Source: an uncultured Alphaproteobacteria bacterium
Lineage (GTDB): Bacteria; Pseudomonadota; Alphaproteobacteria; RF32; CAG-239
Assembly (NCBI GenBank): GCA_900553115.1
Contig: USCF01000001.1
Coordinates: 1-21,581 of the forward strand
Reading direction: 5' to 3'
DNA length: 21,581 nt
Part shown: positions 1 to 6,221 of the stretch, in pieces
Layout: every line of letters starts with the position of its first letter
Numbering within the stretch: position 1 is the stretch's first letter
The notes under the pieces: model-generated
Told to the model about the DNA's origin: nothing
Database searches by the model: none
Seen by the model: the letters and a program-made list of their open reading frames with translations, nothing else
Program-made: the position numbers and the translations under genes

Positions 1-91
1 GTTCCTCCGTTTTCATCTCTGCAGCTGTGATCTGGGTATTATCATATGTGGTGTAATAGTAGATTCCCTTGTCGCAGTTTCCATTAAACAA
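1..91 (-). other. Possible fragment of a minus-strand reading frame running off the left edge
   Basis: Reading the minus strand from about 91 to the window start gives an uninterrupted peptide containing GNCDKGIYYYTTYDN and then TQITAAEMKTEE. Its composition looks protein-like. A TAG closes the frame upstream at 98-100, and the only start-like codon between is TTG at 91-89 with a poor ribosome site. It could be a 5'-truncated remnant or chance. I do not recognise the peptide, and most of the frame lies outside the window. Confidence 0.2.
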
Positions 92-137
92 TTTTACCTA
101 CAATAACAGAAATTTTAAGATTATAAAGGAAAAAATG

Positions 138-1046
138 ATGTCTGAAAAAGTTTTACTGGTTTACGGCGGATTTTCGGCCGAACGTGAAGTTAGTTTATCC
201 TCAAAAAACGACATTGCCTCTGCCTTAAAAAACAAAGGCTATACAGTTATTGAACACGACTTAACCGATGTCTGGGCTTTTTTAGATATTCTAAAAAACG
301 AAAAACCTGATGTGGTTTATAACGGGTTATACGGCAACTGGGGAGAAGACGGAGAAATTCAAGGTCTGCTCGATATGCTGCAAATTCCTTATACCCACTC
401 CGGTTTAAAAGCCTCTGCTTTGGGTATGGATAAATACCTGACTAAGCTACTGGCCTCCGCCGCCGGCGTTAAAGTGGCGCAAGGAGAAAAAACAACCGCC
501 GCCGCTTATTTGCAAAACGGCACAAAAGTTCCATATCCCTATGTGGTTAAACCTGTGTGCGACGGCTCCAGTGTCGGCGTTTATATCGTTCACAATGCCG
601 AAGAAGCGAAAAACGTGACCTATACAGATTCAAACTTACCTCTTTTGATAGAGCAATACATTGCCGGCCGCGAACTTACCGCCATGTGTCTAAACGGCAA
701 AGCTGATGTAATAACCGAACTTAAAACCGACTGCTCTTTTTATGACTATCAAGCAAAATACACCAGCGGCAAAACTCACCATATTCTGCCGGCTGAACTA
801 CCCGAAGACGTAGCCGAAACTTGCAAACGCTACACCGAAACCGTTTACAAGGCCTTAGGCTGCCGCTCGGTTGCCCGCTGCGACTTTCGATACAATGAAA
901 AAGATGGTGTTGTTTTGTTGGAAATCAATACAAACCCTGGAATGACTGCGCTTTCACTAGTACCTGAACAAGCTAAATATTTGGAAATCTCTTTTGAAGA
1001 TTTATGCGATATTCTGATTAAAAACGCCGCTTGCCGTAAAAGATAA
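138..1046 (+). CDS. ddl: D-alanine--D-alanine ligase
   Basis: ATP-grasp enzyme of the cytoplasm that joins two D-alanines for the peptidoglycan stem peptide. The 302-residue product has the family length and motifs: VLLVYGGFSAEREVSL with the catalytic Glu at residue 15, GEDGEIQGLLD near 69, ASALGMDKYLTK, YVVKPVCDGSSVGV, and the metal-binding EINTNPGMT near the C-terminus. The omega-loop reads YDYQAKYTSG and keeps the Tyr expected of D-Ala-D-Ala rather than D-Ala-D-Lac ligases. One oddity is NGLYG at 62-66, where most relatives have a His (LHG) instead of Tyr65. There are two in-frame ATGs, at 135 and 138. AAAGGA at 125-130 sits 7 nt before the second and only 4 nt before the first, so 138 is preferred. 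The extended frame upstream to 69 has no ribosome site. The gene is not in a murein cluster here and faces adk. Confidence 0.95.
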   Translation: MSEKVLLVYGGFSAEREVSLSSKNDIASALKNKGYTVIEHDLTDVWAFLDILKNEKPDVVYNGLYGNWGEDGEIQGLLDMLQIPYTHSGLKASALGMDKYLTKLLASAAGVKVAQGEKTTAAAYLQNGTKVPYPYVVKPVCDGSSVGVYIVHNAEEAKNVTYTDSNLPLLIEQYIAGRELTAMCLNGKADVITELKTDCSFYDYQAKYTSGKTHHILPAELPEDVAETCKRYTETVYKALGCRSVARCDFRYNEKDGVVLLEINTNPGMTALSLVPEQAKYLEISFEDLCDILIKNAACRKR

Positions 1047-1068
1047 TGCGAAGTAAGATTTTTTCGCA
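1047..1068 (+). terminator. Short hairpin directly after ddl, possible terminator
   Basis: TGCGAA and TTCGCA form a 6-bp stem right after the ddl stop, with a T-run inside the loop rather than after the stem. It is a weak terminator at best. It is followed by GTGTACAAAC, which resembles the tip of the downstream repeats. Confidence 0.3.
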
Positions 1069-1100
1069 GTGTACAAACTAAAAAAACATCTACTCCATAA

Positions 1101-1227
1101 AGCAATGCGAATAATGGTGCAGATAAAGGCAACTCTAGTTCTGAAGAAAATCCTAGTGTACATAGAAGTACATGAATTTTCTGAATGATCGTAAGTTGCC
1201 TTTAGATGTGCCGTTAGGCGCGTTGCT
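1101..1227. repeat. 127-nt quasi-palindromic hairpin element, copy A
   Basis: The two halves pair almost end to end. Outer arms 1101-1134 and 1194-1227 pair through about 30 positions, including G-T wobbles. One tandem GA/GA mismatch lies at 1122-1123 against 1205-1206, and two A/G mismatches at 1110-1111 against 1217-1218. An inner stem AGAAAAT (1145-1151) pairs with ATTTTCT (1176-1182), and a tip stem TGTAC/GTACA closes the loop ATAGAA. Copy B shares the tip, the inner stem and flanking AGAT motifs but has different arm sequences that still pair. It may be a mobile palindromic repeat, a 3'-UTR structure or an RNA. It lies between the 3' ends of ddl and adk. Confidence 0.8.
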
Positions 1228-1249
1228 CTGCTCTCAGAAACTCGGATAG

Positions 1250-1314
1250 CGTGCGTAGATGCGACGGAATTTTTAAGCGACGTGTACAAAGTGGTACATG
1301 AGCGCAAGACACAC
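1250..1314. repeat. Degenerate third copy of the hairpin element
   Basis: Between the two full copies is GTGTAC-AAAGTG-GTACAT (1282-1299), the same tip architecture as in copies A and B. It is flanked by a short GCG/CGC stem and by TAGATGCG (1256-1263). The outer arms pair only in patches, for example TGCG with CGCA. I read this as a decayed or partial unit. Confidence 0.4.
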
Positions 1315-1320
1315 CAGCTC

Positions 1321-1448
1321 AAAAATTACAGATGGTAGTGTAGATAGCGTTAAAACCAGAAGAGAGAAAATTTTAGCGTACACAGAAGTACGTGAATTTT
1401 CTCTCTTTCGCAGTTTTAGCGCTAGATGCGCTGCTAGATGTGATTTTT
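1321..1448. repeat. 128-nt quasi-palindromic hairpin element, copy B
   Basis: Outer arms 1321-1356 and 1413-1448 pair over 36 positions. The exceptions are G-T wobbles and two tandem GA/GA mismatches (1331-1332 against 1437-1438, and 1343-1344 against 1425-1426). Then AGAGAGAAAAT (1361-1371) pairs with ATTTTCTCTCT (1396-1406), and CGTAC pairs with GTACG around the loop ACAGAA. The right arm overlaps the adk stop codon. On the minus strand it is therefore the 3' end of the secY-adk message, where it could stop transcription or protect the transcript. Confidence 0.85.
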
Positions 1449-2115
1449 ATATCCCGAGGATTTCATCAATCTTATTACTAACCGCTTCTATCGTGCCGGT
1501 ACCGTCGACCGTACGCAACAAACCACGCTTTTCAAAAAACGGAATTGTCGGATAGGTCAAAAGACGATAGTTTACCAAACGATTTTGCACGGTGGCGCGA
1601 TTATCATCCTTGCGTCGACCAAATTCGGTTCCGCCGCAAACATCGCATACGCCGTAAACCTTAGGTTTTTGAAATTTATCGTGATAGCCGGCACCGCATT
1701 TTAAGCAAGAATAGCGTCCTAAAATACGCTCCATAATGATTTCGTCCGGCACTTGAATTTCCAAAACGCAAGTTAGTTTAATACCTTTTTCAGCCAGCAG
1801 ACTTTCCAACACCTCTGCCTGCGGCAAAGTACGAGGAAAACCGTCTAAAATAAAGCCATGTTCGCAATCCGGCTTGCCAATACGGTTACGCACCATTTCG
1901 ATAATCATTTCATCGGTAGCAAACTCGCCTTTATCCAACAAAGCTTTCAAATCACGCCCTAAGGGAGTATCCTGTGCGGCATACTCCCTCAGCATTTCAC
2001 CTGTCGACAAATGACAGATGTGCGTTTTTTCTTTCAAAATTCGAGCTTGTGTCCCTTTACCGCACCCTGGAGCTCCGGTAAATACGACATAAAGTCCTTT
2101 TTTTGTTTCAGACAT
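1447..2115 (-). CDS. adk: Adenylate kinase
   Basis: Converts ATP plus AMP into two ADP in the cytoplasm. The 222-residue protein has the P-loop GAPGCGKGTQ at about residues 14-23, where many bacterial relatives have Ala or Ser at the Cys position. It also has the AMP-binding stretch CHLSTGEMLRE and the FILDGFPRTLPQAE motif. The long LID carries a zinc-type knuckle, CLKCGAGYHDKF followed by CDVCGG, so four cysteines probably bind zinc. Start ATG at 2115 overlaps the secY stop by one base (TAATG), which points to translational coupling, with GGAAAGGA just upstream. The secY-adk pairing is the usual one in spc operons. Here adk ends the operon and meets ddl tail to tail across the hairpin repeats. 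Confidence 0.97.
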   Translation of the reverse strand: MSETKKGLYVVFTGAPGCGKGTQARILKEKTHICHLSTGEMLREYAAQDTPLGRDLKALLDKGEFATDEMIIEMVRNRIGKPDCEHGFILDGFPRTLPQAEVLESLLAEKGIKLTCVLEIQVPDEIIMERILGRYSCLKCGAGYHDKFQKPKVYGVCDVCGGTEFGRRKDDNRATVQNRLVNYRLLTYPTIPFFEKRGLLRTVDGTGTIEAVSNKIDEILGI

Positions 2116-3464
2116 TAACGTCCTTTCCTTTTTATCAACGCAGCCTTTTTCAAAAGTCCTTCATATTGATAAGCTATCAAATGTGACTGGATTTGGCCGA
2201 CAAAGTCCATTGTAACCTGAACCACGATAAGCAGAGTTGTACCACCCAAAACAAACGGCACGCCAACTTTACTAATCAGCAATTCCGGCAAAATACACAG
2301 ACATACCAAATAAATCGAGGCAATCACTGTCAAACGAGTAATCACATAGTCCAAATATTCAGCAGTGTTTTTACCTGGGCGAATACCGGCAATAAAACCG
2401 CCGTGCTTTTTTAAATTATCTGCAGTTTCTTGCGGATTAAATACTACTGAAGTATAGAAAAACGTAAAGAACAGAATCAAGAAAGCATACAAACCCAAAT
2501 ATACCGGCTGACCGTGTCCCAGCATCTGGCTCAGACTTTGTACCCAAGACGGACCTTTTTCAGCTGACAAATTAGCGATTGTGATAGGCAACAACAACAA
2601 AGAGCTGGCAAAAATCGGCGGAATAACACCGGTTGGATTAATCTTCAGAGGCAAATGAGAGCTTTCTGCAGCCATCATACGCATACCCATCTGGCGCTTT
2701 GGATATTGAATAATGATTTTTCTTTGCGCTCTTTCCACAAACACAATAACATAAATCAAAGCCAAAGCCATAACCAGCAGCATTAAAATTGTGGTGATAG
2801 ACATTTGACCAGCGCGGCCCAATTCAAAAGTTTGAGCCAAAGCGTTTGGAATATTGGCCACAATACCAACAGTAATGATTAATGAAGAACCATTGCCCAC
2901 ACCGCGTTGAGTAATTTGGTCGCCCAACCATACAATAAACATTGTACCGCCAACCAAAGACACAATGGTTGAAAATCTAAAGGCAAAACTATCAATCATC
3001 ACGGCCGAAGAACCATTAGCGCCAGAAACACTTTCCAAGCCAACAGCAATACCATAGCCCTGAATAATGGTAATCAACACCGTCAAACATTTTGTATAAT
3101 GAGTAACTTTGCGATGTCCGGCTTCGCCTTCTTTTTTAAGAGCCATCAAAGACGGAATAACCGATTGTCCTAACTGAACAATGATTGATGCAGAAATGTA
3201 TGGCATAATATTGAGAGCGAAAATAGTCATACGTTCCAACGCACCGCCGGAAAACATATTAAACATACCCAAAATACCACCCTGATTACGGCTGAACATT
3301 TCAGCCAACACTGTTGGGTTAATCCCTGGAAGCGGAATATATGTGCCCAAACGGAAAATAATCAAAGCCCAAACTGTAAACCAAAGTCTTTTCTTTAGTT
3401 CGTCAGCTTTGCTAAAGGCAGACATATCGATATTTGCCGCCATTCTTTCTGCTAATGATACCAT
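2115..3464 (-). CDS. secY: Preprotein translocase subunit SecY
   Basis: Pore-forming subunit of the SecYEG channel in the inner membrane, which takes unfolded proteins from SecA or from ribosomes. The 449-residue length fits the family. Characteristic stretches are the N-terminal ELKKRLWFTVWALIIFRLGT first helix, the plug region IPLPGINP, FSGGALERMTIFALNIMPYI, the loop FVERAQRKIIIQYPKRQ that contacts SecA and ribosome, PLKINPTGVIPPIFASS, and the C-terminal tail after FVGQIQSHLIAYQYEGLLKK. Ten hydrophobic segments can be followed. The start has TTAAGGAT upstream. In most bacteria secY directly follows rplO. Here a prepilin gene and an RNA lie between, and secY has a promoter of its own. Confidence 0.98.
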   Translation of the reverse strand: MVSLAERMAANIDMSAFSKADELKKRLWFTVWALIIFRLGTYIPLPGINPTVLAEMFSRNQGGILGMFNMFSGGALERMTIFALNIMPYISASIIVQLGQSVIPSLMALKKEGEAGHRKVTHYTKCLTVLITIIQGYGIAVGLESVSGANGSSAVMIDSFAFRFSTIVSLVGGTMFIVWLGDQITQRGVGNGSSLIITVGIVANIPNALAQTFELGRAGQMSITTILMLLVMALALIYVIVFVERAQRKIIIQYPKRQMGMRMMAAESSHLPLKINPTGVIPPIFASSLLLLPITIANLSAEKGPSWVQSLSQMLGHGQPVYLGLYAFLILFFTFFYTSVVFNPQETADNLKKHGGFIAGIRPGKNTAEYLDYVITRLTVIASIYLVCLCILPELLISKVGVPFVLGGTTLLIVVQVTMDFVGQIQSHLIAYQYEGLLKKAALIKRKGR

Positions 3465-3498
3465 TTTTTTATCCTTAAAATTTTAAAAACAAAACACA

Positions 3499-3513
3499 GG
3501 GTTATAAAAACCC
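3499..3513 (-). promoter_or_regulatory. Small hairpin in the secY leader
   Basis: GGGTT and AACCC form a 5-bp stem close to the 5' end of the predicted secY transcript, about 35 bases before the start codon. No T-run suited to a strong terminator follows on the minus strand. Confidence 0.35.
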
Positions 3514-3526
3514 ATTTGGCTTTAAT

Positions 3527-3554
3527 CTATTACACAAAAATAATTTTTTTGCAA
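3527..3554 (-). promoter_or_regulatory. Predicted promoter of secY-adk
   Basis: On the minus strand, -35 TTGCAA (3554-3549) and -10 TAATAG (3532-3527) are separated by 16 bases. The same TTGCAA box occurs in the rpsJ and RHH gene promoters in this window, which strengthens the call. It would give secY and adk expression independent of the ribosomal genes upstream. Confidence 0.6.
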
Positions 3555-3609
3555 CTAATTTATCTTTATCCTCAATTTTTCTGTATTTTTCCCGATTCGC
3601 TAGATATTT

Positions 3610-4215
3610 TTAGTTGTTTCGATACAAAAGAATCAAAGTGCAAGAATGTTCTTTGCAAACTTTACACTTTTCTGCAACTTCCTGCATATTATATTCATAA
3701 CAAGGTAATACTTGCTTATACGCATCTTCTACATATTTACCGCAAGTACGGTATCCGTTAGCCCAATTAACCACTGTATGCACATCAGGGTCTGTTTGTG
3801 TAAAAGAATAGAGTTCACGGCAATTTTGCTCGGCCGTTGCCGATGGCTGAGTAGAAAAATATGCTGCAAAACGCTGCAGTATAGAACCATCTGCCAGCCT
3901 ATCAGCCCGAATATTTATTGATAGAATATTTCCAAACAAATCTTTATCATTTTCATCCAGCATACCTTGCGGAACAGCTCCGATTTCCTTTAAAAAAGGC
4001 AAAAGATTTGCCCCATTGCTGCCAAAATTTTTTTCATTTTTATAAACATCTTTAAGCGCAAAGATTATGTCAGTAATTTGTGCTTTCCATTTATTCAGTC
4101 TCCATTGCTGCATTGCTTTTGAATACCCTGCAATACCGCCAACAGACAACACGGCAATAATAGCCAACACACCAAGCATTTCTATCATTGAACGACCAGA
4201 TTGATTAAAATTCAT
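3610..4215 (-). CDS. Type IV prepilin-like / pseudopilin-like protein inserted between rplO and secY
   Basis: 201 residues. The N-terminus MNFNQSGRSMIEMLGVLAII is a class III prepilin signal: prepilin peptidase should cut after Gly7, Glu12 is the conserved +5 glutamate, and a hydrophobic alpha-helix runs to about residue 30 (VLSVGGIAGYSKAM). Position +1 is Arg rather than Phe. The rest is soluble, with six cysteines in the C-terminal third (NCREL, RTCGK, LPCYE, EKCKVCKEHSC) that could form disulfides outside the cytoplasm. The start ATG at 4215 has GAGG 8 nt upstream. A longer frame starting at 4281 would begin inside a terminator hairpin and is rejected. The gene has its own upstream promoter and structured leader. 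No pilus assembly genes are nearby, so its partner machine is unknown. The ligand or structural role cannot be read from the sequence. Confidence 0.85.
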   Translation of the reverse strand: MNFNQSGRSMIEMLGVLAIIAVLSVGGIAGYSKAMQQWRLNKWKAQITDIIFALKDVYKNEKNFGSNGANLLPFLKEIGAVPQGMLDENDKDLFGNILSINIRADRLADGSILQRFAAYFSTQPSATAEQNCRELYSFTQTDPDVHTVVNWANGYRTCGKYVEDAYKQVLPCYEYNMQEVAEKCKVCKEHSCTLILLYRNN

Positions 4216-4242
4216 AACAACTTCCTCTTTTAAGATTAGCAA

Positions 4243-4431
4243 TAAAAAAAGCCGTCCGAAAAGACGACCGGAAGTTGACAACTGCTGAAGATAATGCAGT
4301 GTAGCATATTAGCACATAGCATATTTTGCTACCTTCCGATCCATAGACCAGAAGGTATGCTTATTTAGCGTCTTTGCATAAAGACGTATCTTCAAGAGGT
4401 TGTCACACCTCGGATAAACCATCGTCATCCA
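4243..4431 (-). ncRNA. Candidate structured RNA (leader or small RNA) with intrinsic terminator, upstream of the prepilin gene
   Basis: This minus-strand stretch folds into many consistent helices. GAGGT/ACCTC makes hairpin 4411-4396. CGTCTTT/AAAGACG makes hairpin 4386-4369 with loop ATGC. An 11-bp hairpin runs from 4356 to 4331 with loop TATG, and AGCAT/ATGCT (4361-4357, 4322-4318) encloses it. GAAGATA (4393-4387) pairs with TATCTTC (4293-4287), closing a multi-branch junction. TGACAAC (4405-4399) can pair with GTTGTCA (4282-4276), which excludes the first hairpin and suggests a switch. It ends in an intrinsic terminator 27 bases before the prepilin ATG. A predicted promoter lies directly upstream. 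I could not match it to a known riboswitch. It could be a riboswitch-type attenuator or a stand-alone small RNA. Confidence 0.6.
4244..4270 (-). terminator. Intrinsic terminator between the structured RNA and the prepilin gene
   Basis: GTCGTC and GACGGC form a stem with loop TTTTC (4268-4251), followed on the minus strand by six T residues (4250-4245). The prepilin ribosome site starts about 15 bases further on, so termination here would control that gene. Confidence 0.75.
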
Positions 4432-4437
4432 ACTAAA

Positions 4438-4466
4438 ATATTAAACAAAGACAGAACAAAAGTAAA
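4438..4466 (-). promoter_or_regulatory. Predicted promoter for the structured RNA and prepilin gene
   Basis: On the minus strand TTTACT (4466-4461) and TAATAT (4443-4438) are 17 bases apart. The -10 box is good and the -35 is moderate. Transcription would begin near 4431, where the predicted RNA fold begins. Confidence 0.45.
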
Positions 4467-4476
4467 GAAGAAAATA

Positions 4477-4508
4477 GAAAATCCCTGTTTATCTAAACAG
4501 GGATTTTT
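4477..4508 (-). terminator. Strong terminator after rplO
   Basis: AATCCCTGTTTA and TAAACAGGGATT form a perfect stem of 11 or more base pairs with flanking A and T runs, 25 bases past the rplO stop. The symmetric runs make it active in either direction. It closes the ribosomal part of the operon before secY. Confidence 0.85.
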
Positions 4509-4532
4509 AATGATTTTAGCAAATAACGTTAA

Positions 4533-4994
4533 TTATTTTGCTGCAACAAAGCTAACTTTGCCGCCTGCTTTTTCAACAGCTTCAACAGCTGATTTAGAAG
4601 CAGAGTCAACAGTAATGTTGATGCTGCTGGTAACTGCACCGCGAGCAAGCAAGCGAATGCCGTCCAACTGCTTAGAAACAACATTAGAGTTCAACAAAGA
4701 TTCAACGTTGATGTTTTTAGCGTCCAATTTGCCGGCATCAATAGCTTTTTGAATAGTATCCAAGTTTACAACGGCATAAGTCTTTGCAAACGGATTTTTA
4801 AAGCCATGCTTAGGCAACTGACGGTATAAAGGCATTTGACCGCCTTCAAAACCACATTTAGCACCGCCGGAACGAGCTTTTTGACCTTTGTGGCCTAAAC
4901 CGCAGGTTTTGCCTTTACCGGAACCGATACCACGACCAACGCGTTTACGATTTTTTGTCGCACCTTCGTTATCTTTTAATTCATTCAGTTTCAT
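4533..4994 (-). CDS. rplO: 50S ribosomal protein L15
   Basis: Late-assembling large-subunit protein that threads into 23S rRNA near the base of the central protuberance. The 153 residues begin [20 protein letters not shown] and continue with the glycine- and lysine-rich extension [24 protein letters not shown] typical of L15. The globular part ends in a domain with [12 protein letters not shown] and [10 protein letters not shown]. The start is fixed by AAGG a few bases upstream. It is the last ribosomal protein gene of the cluster and is followed by a strong terminator instead of secY. An 88-base gap with a hairpin separates it from rpmD, unusual among neighbours mostly spaced by 0-20 bases. 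Confidence 0.98.
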   Translation of the reverse strand: MKLNELKDNEGATKNRKRVGRGIGSGKGKTCGLGHKGQKARSGGAKCGFEGGQMPLYRQLPKHGFKNPFAKTYAVVNLDTIQKAIDAGKLDAKNINVESLLNSNVVSKQLDGIRLLARGAVTSSINITVDSASKSAVEAVEKAGGKVSFVAAK

Positions 4995-5047
4995 TTTTTT
5001 TACCTTATAGTTAATACTCAGTTCAAACAGAACAAATCTTGGAGTTT

Positions 5048-5075
5048 GCTGGAAGAGTAATTTTACTCTCCCAGC
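5048..5075 (-). promoter_or_regulatory. Hairpin in the rpmD-rplO spacer
   Basis: GCTGGGAGAGTAA pairs with TTACTCTTCCAGC, including one G-T pair, giving a stem of about 13 bp with a very small loop. No T-run follows on the minus strand, so it is not a classical terminator. It could be an RNA processing or translational control element in the longest gap of the ribosomal cluster. Confidence 0.5.
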
Positions 5076-5082
5076 ACTCTCA

Positions 5083-5268
5083 CTATTCTTCTACTTTTAC
5101 CAAGTGAGCCACTTTCTTAATAAGACCGCGGATAGCCGGAGTATCTTCTACTTCAACAGTGCGGCCGGTTTTGGTCAATCCCAAACTTTTCAAGTGAGTT
5201 TCTTGAATAGCAGGGCGGCCGATTATGCTACCTGTTCTGGTAACTTTGATAGTTTTTTTAGTAGCCAT
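5083..5268 (-). CDS. rpmD: 50S ribosomal protein L30
   Basis: Small large-subunit protein at the side of the 50S particle, found in many but not all bacteria. The 61-residue product matches the short bacterial form: beta-strand [16 protein letters not shown], then the helix around [18 protein letters not shown], then the C-terminal [15 protein letters not shown]. The pattern HLKSLGL-x-K-x-G-R is the family signature. It starts three bases after the rpsE stop, inside the usual rpsE-rpmD-rplO order. The rplO gene follows only after an 88-base hairpin-bearing spacer. Confidence 0.97.
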   Translation of the reverse strand: MATKKTIKVTRTGSIIGRPAIQETHLKSLGLTKTGRTVEVEDTPAIRGLIKKVAHLVKVEE

Positions 5269-5271
5269 AGA

Positions 5272-5838
5272 TTATGCCTCCTCTTTAACTTCTTTACCAG
5301 CGGTGTTTTCACGGCGGCTAACGATATCGCCAACTTTTTTGCCGCGTTTTGTAGCAACCATTCTCGGAGAGTTGATTGCTTGCAAAGCAGCAAATGTAGC
5401 TTTAATCATATTGTAAGGGTTGTTAGAACCCAATGATTTAGCAACAACGTCTTGTACGCCCAAAACTTCAAACACTGCACGCATAGGACCACCGGCAATC
5501 ACACCGGTACCGGCAGGAGCTGTTCTCAAAACAACTTTACCGGCGCCAAAGCGGCCAGCCACGTCGTGGTGCAAAGTTCTGCCTTCACGAAGCGGAATGC
5601 GAATCATATTCTTTTTGGCTTCATTAGTTGCTTTAACAATTGCTTCAGGAACCTCAGCAGCTTTACCAGAACCAAATCCGATACGGCCTTTTTGGTCACC
5701 AACAACGACAACTGCAGCAAATGACATTGTGCGGCCGCCTTTAACTGTTTTAGCAACACGGTTTACGTGAACCAGTTTTTCAACCAATTCATCTTTTACT
5801 TCTTTTTTAGAATTATGACGATCTGTAGATTGTACCAT
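5272..5838 (-). CDS. rpsE: 30S ribosomal protein S5
   Basis: Small-subunit protein at the mRNA entry channel, acting with S3 and S4 in decoding accuracy and mRNA unwinding. 188 residues. The N-terminal double-stranded-RNA-binding fold is seen in [21 protein letters not shown], followed by [21 protein letters not shown]. The C-terminal S5 D2-like domain contains [21 protein letters not shown] and [19 protein letters not shown]. The first 15 or so residues are a variable tail. It lies 9 bases after rplR and 3 bases before rpmD, within a continuous run of genes. Confidence 0.98.
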   Translation of the reverse strand: MVQSTDRHNSKKEVKDELVEKLVHVNRVAKTVKGGRTMSFAAVVVVGDQKGRIGFGSGKAAEVPEAIVKATNEAKKNMIRIPLREGRTLHHDVAGRFGAGKVVLRTAPAGTGVIAGGPMRAVFEVLGVQDVVAKSLGSNNPYNMIKATFAALQAINSPRMVATKRGKKVGDIVSRRENTAGKEVKEEA

Positions 5839-5847
5839 CTTTCTCTC

Positions 5848-6210
5848 CTAGAATTTCAGACCAGCTTCGCGAGCAGCATCGGCCAAAGCTTTTACACGAC
5901 CGTGATAGATATAACCGCCGCGGTCAAAAACCACTTCAGAAATACCAGATTTTGTTGCTCTTTCAGCAATTAATTTACCAATGAAGCCAGCAGCTTCAAC
6001 CGTAGAAGATTTTTTGATGTTAGCTCTAACTTCTTTATCCAAAGTAGAAGCAGAAGCGACTGTAGAGCCTTTTACATCGTCAATGATTTGTGCATAGATA
6101 TGCTTGCCGCTGCGGAAAACAGACAATCTTAATTTGCCGTTTGCAGCTGCTTTGATAGCAGTTCTAACACGAGCCTTTCTTCTCTCAAACAAATTTCTTG
6201 GTGTATTCAT
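5848..6210 (-). CDS. rplR: 50S ribosomal protein L18
   Basis: 5S rRNA-binding protein of the central protuberance, working with L5 to bring 5S rRNA into the large subunit. 120 residues, the normal bacterial size. The basic N-terminus [20 protein letters not shown] is followed by [29 protein letters not shown] and the C-terminal [26 protein letters not shown], which is nearly invariant in the family. It is located between rplF and rpsE with gaps of 11 and 9 bases. Confidence 0.98.
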   Translation of the reverse strand: MNTPRNLFERRKARVRTAIKAAANGKLRLSVFRSGKHIYAQIIDDVKGSTVASASTLDKEVRANIKKSSTVEAAGFIGKLIAERATKSGISEVVFDRGGYIYHGRVKALADAAREAGLKF

Positions 6211-6221
6211 CGAATTATTCC

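Noticed and set aside
1002..1555. Open frames on both strands through the ddl-adk gap, including a recurring peptide like KILVYIEVHEFS / KILAYTEVREFS
   Set aside because: The similarity is fully explained by the palindromic repeat tips at 1145-1182 and 1365-1402. The frames lack ribosome sites and overlap ddl and adk.
4216..4281. Upstream start at 4281 for the prepilin gene
   Set aside because: It would start upstream of an intrinsic terminator and translate through its hairpin and T-run, adding 22 residues before a standard prepilin leader. ATG 4215 has a good ribosome site.
4320..4360. Resemblance of CGGAAGGTAGC to the SRP RNA tip and of GCAAAGACGC to c-di-GMP riboswitch pieces
   Set aside because: In the fold the GGAAGG bases are in a helix, not a GGAA tetraloop, and the surrounding conserved elements of either RNA are missing.
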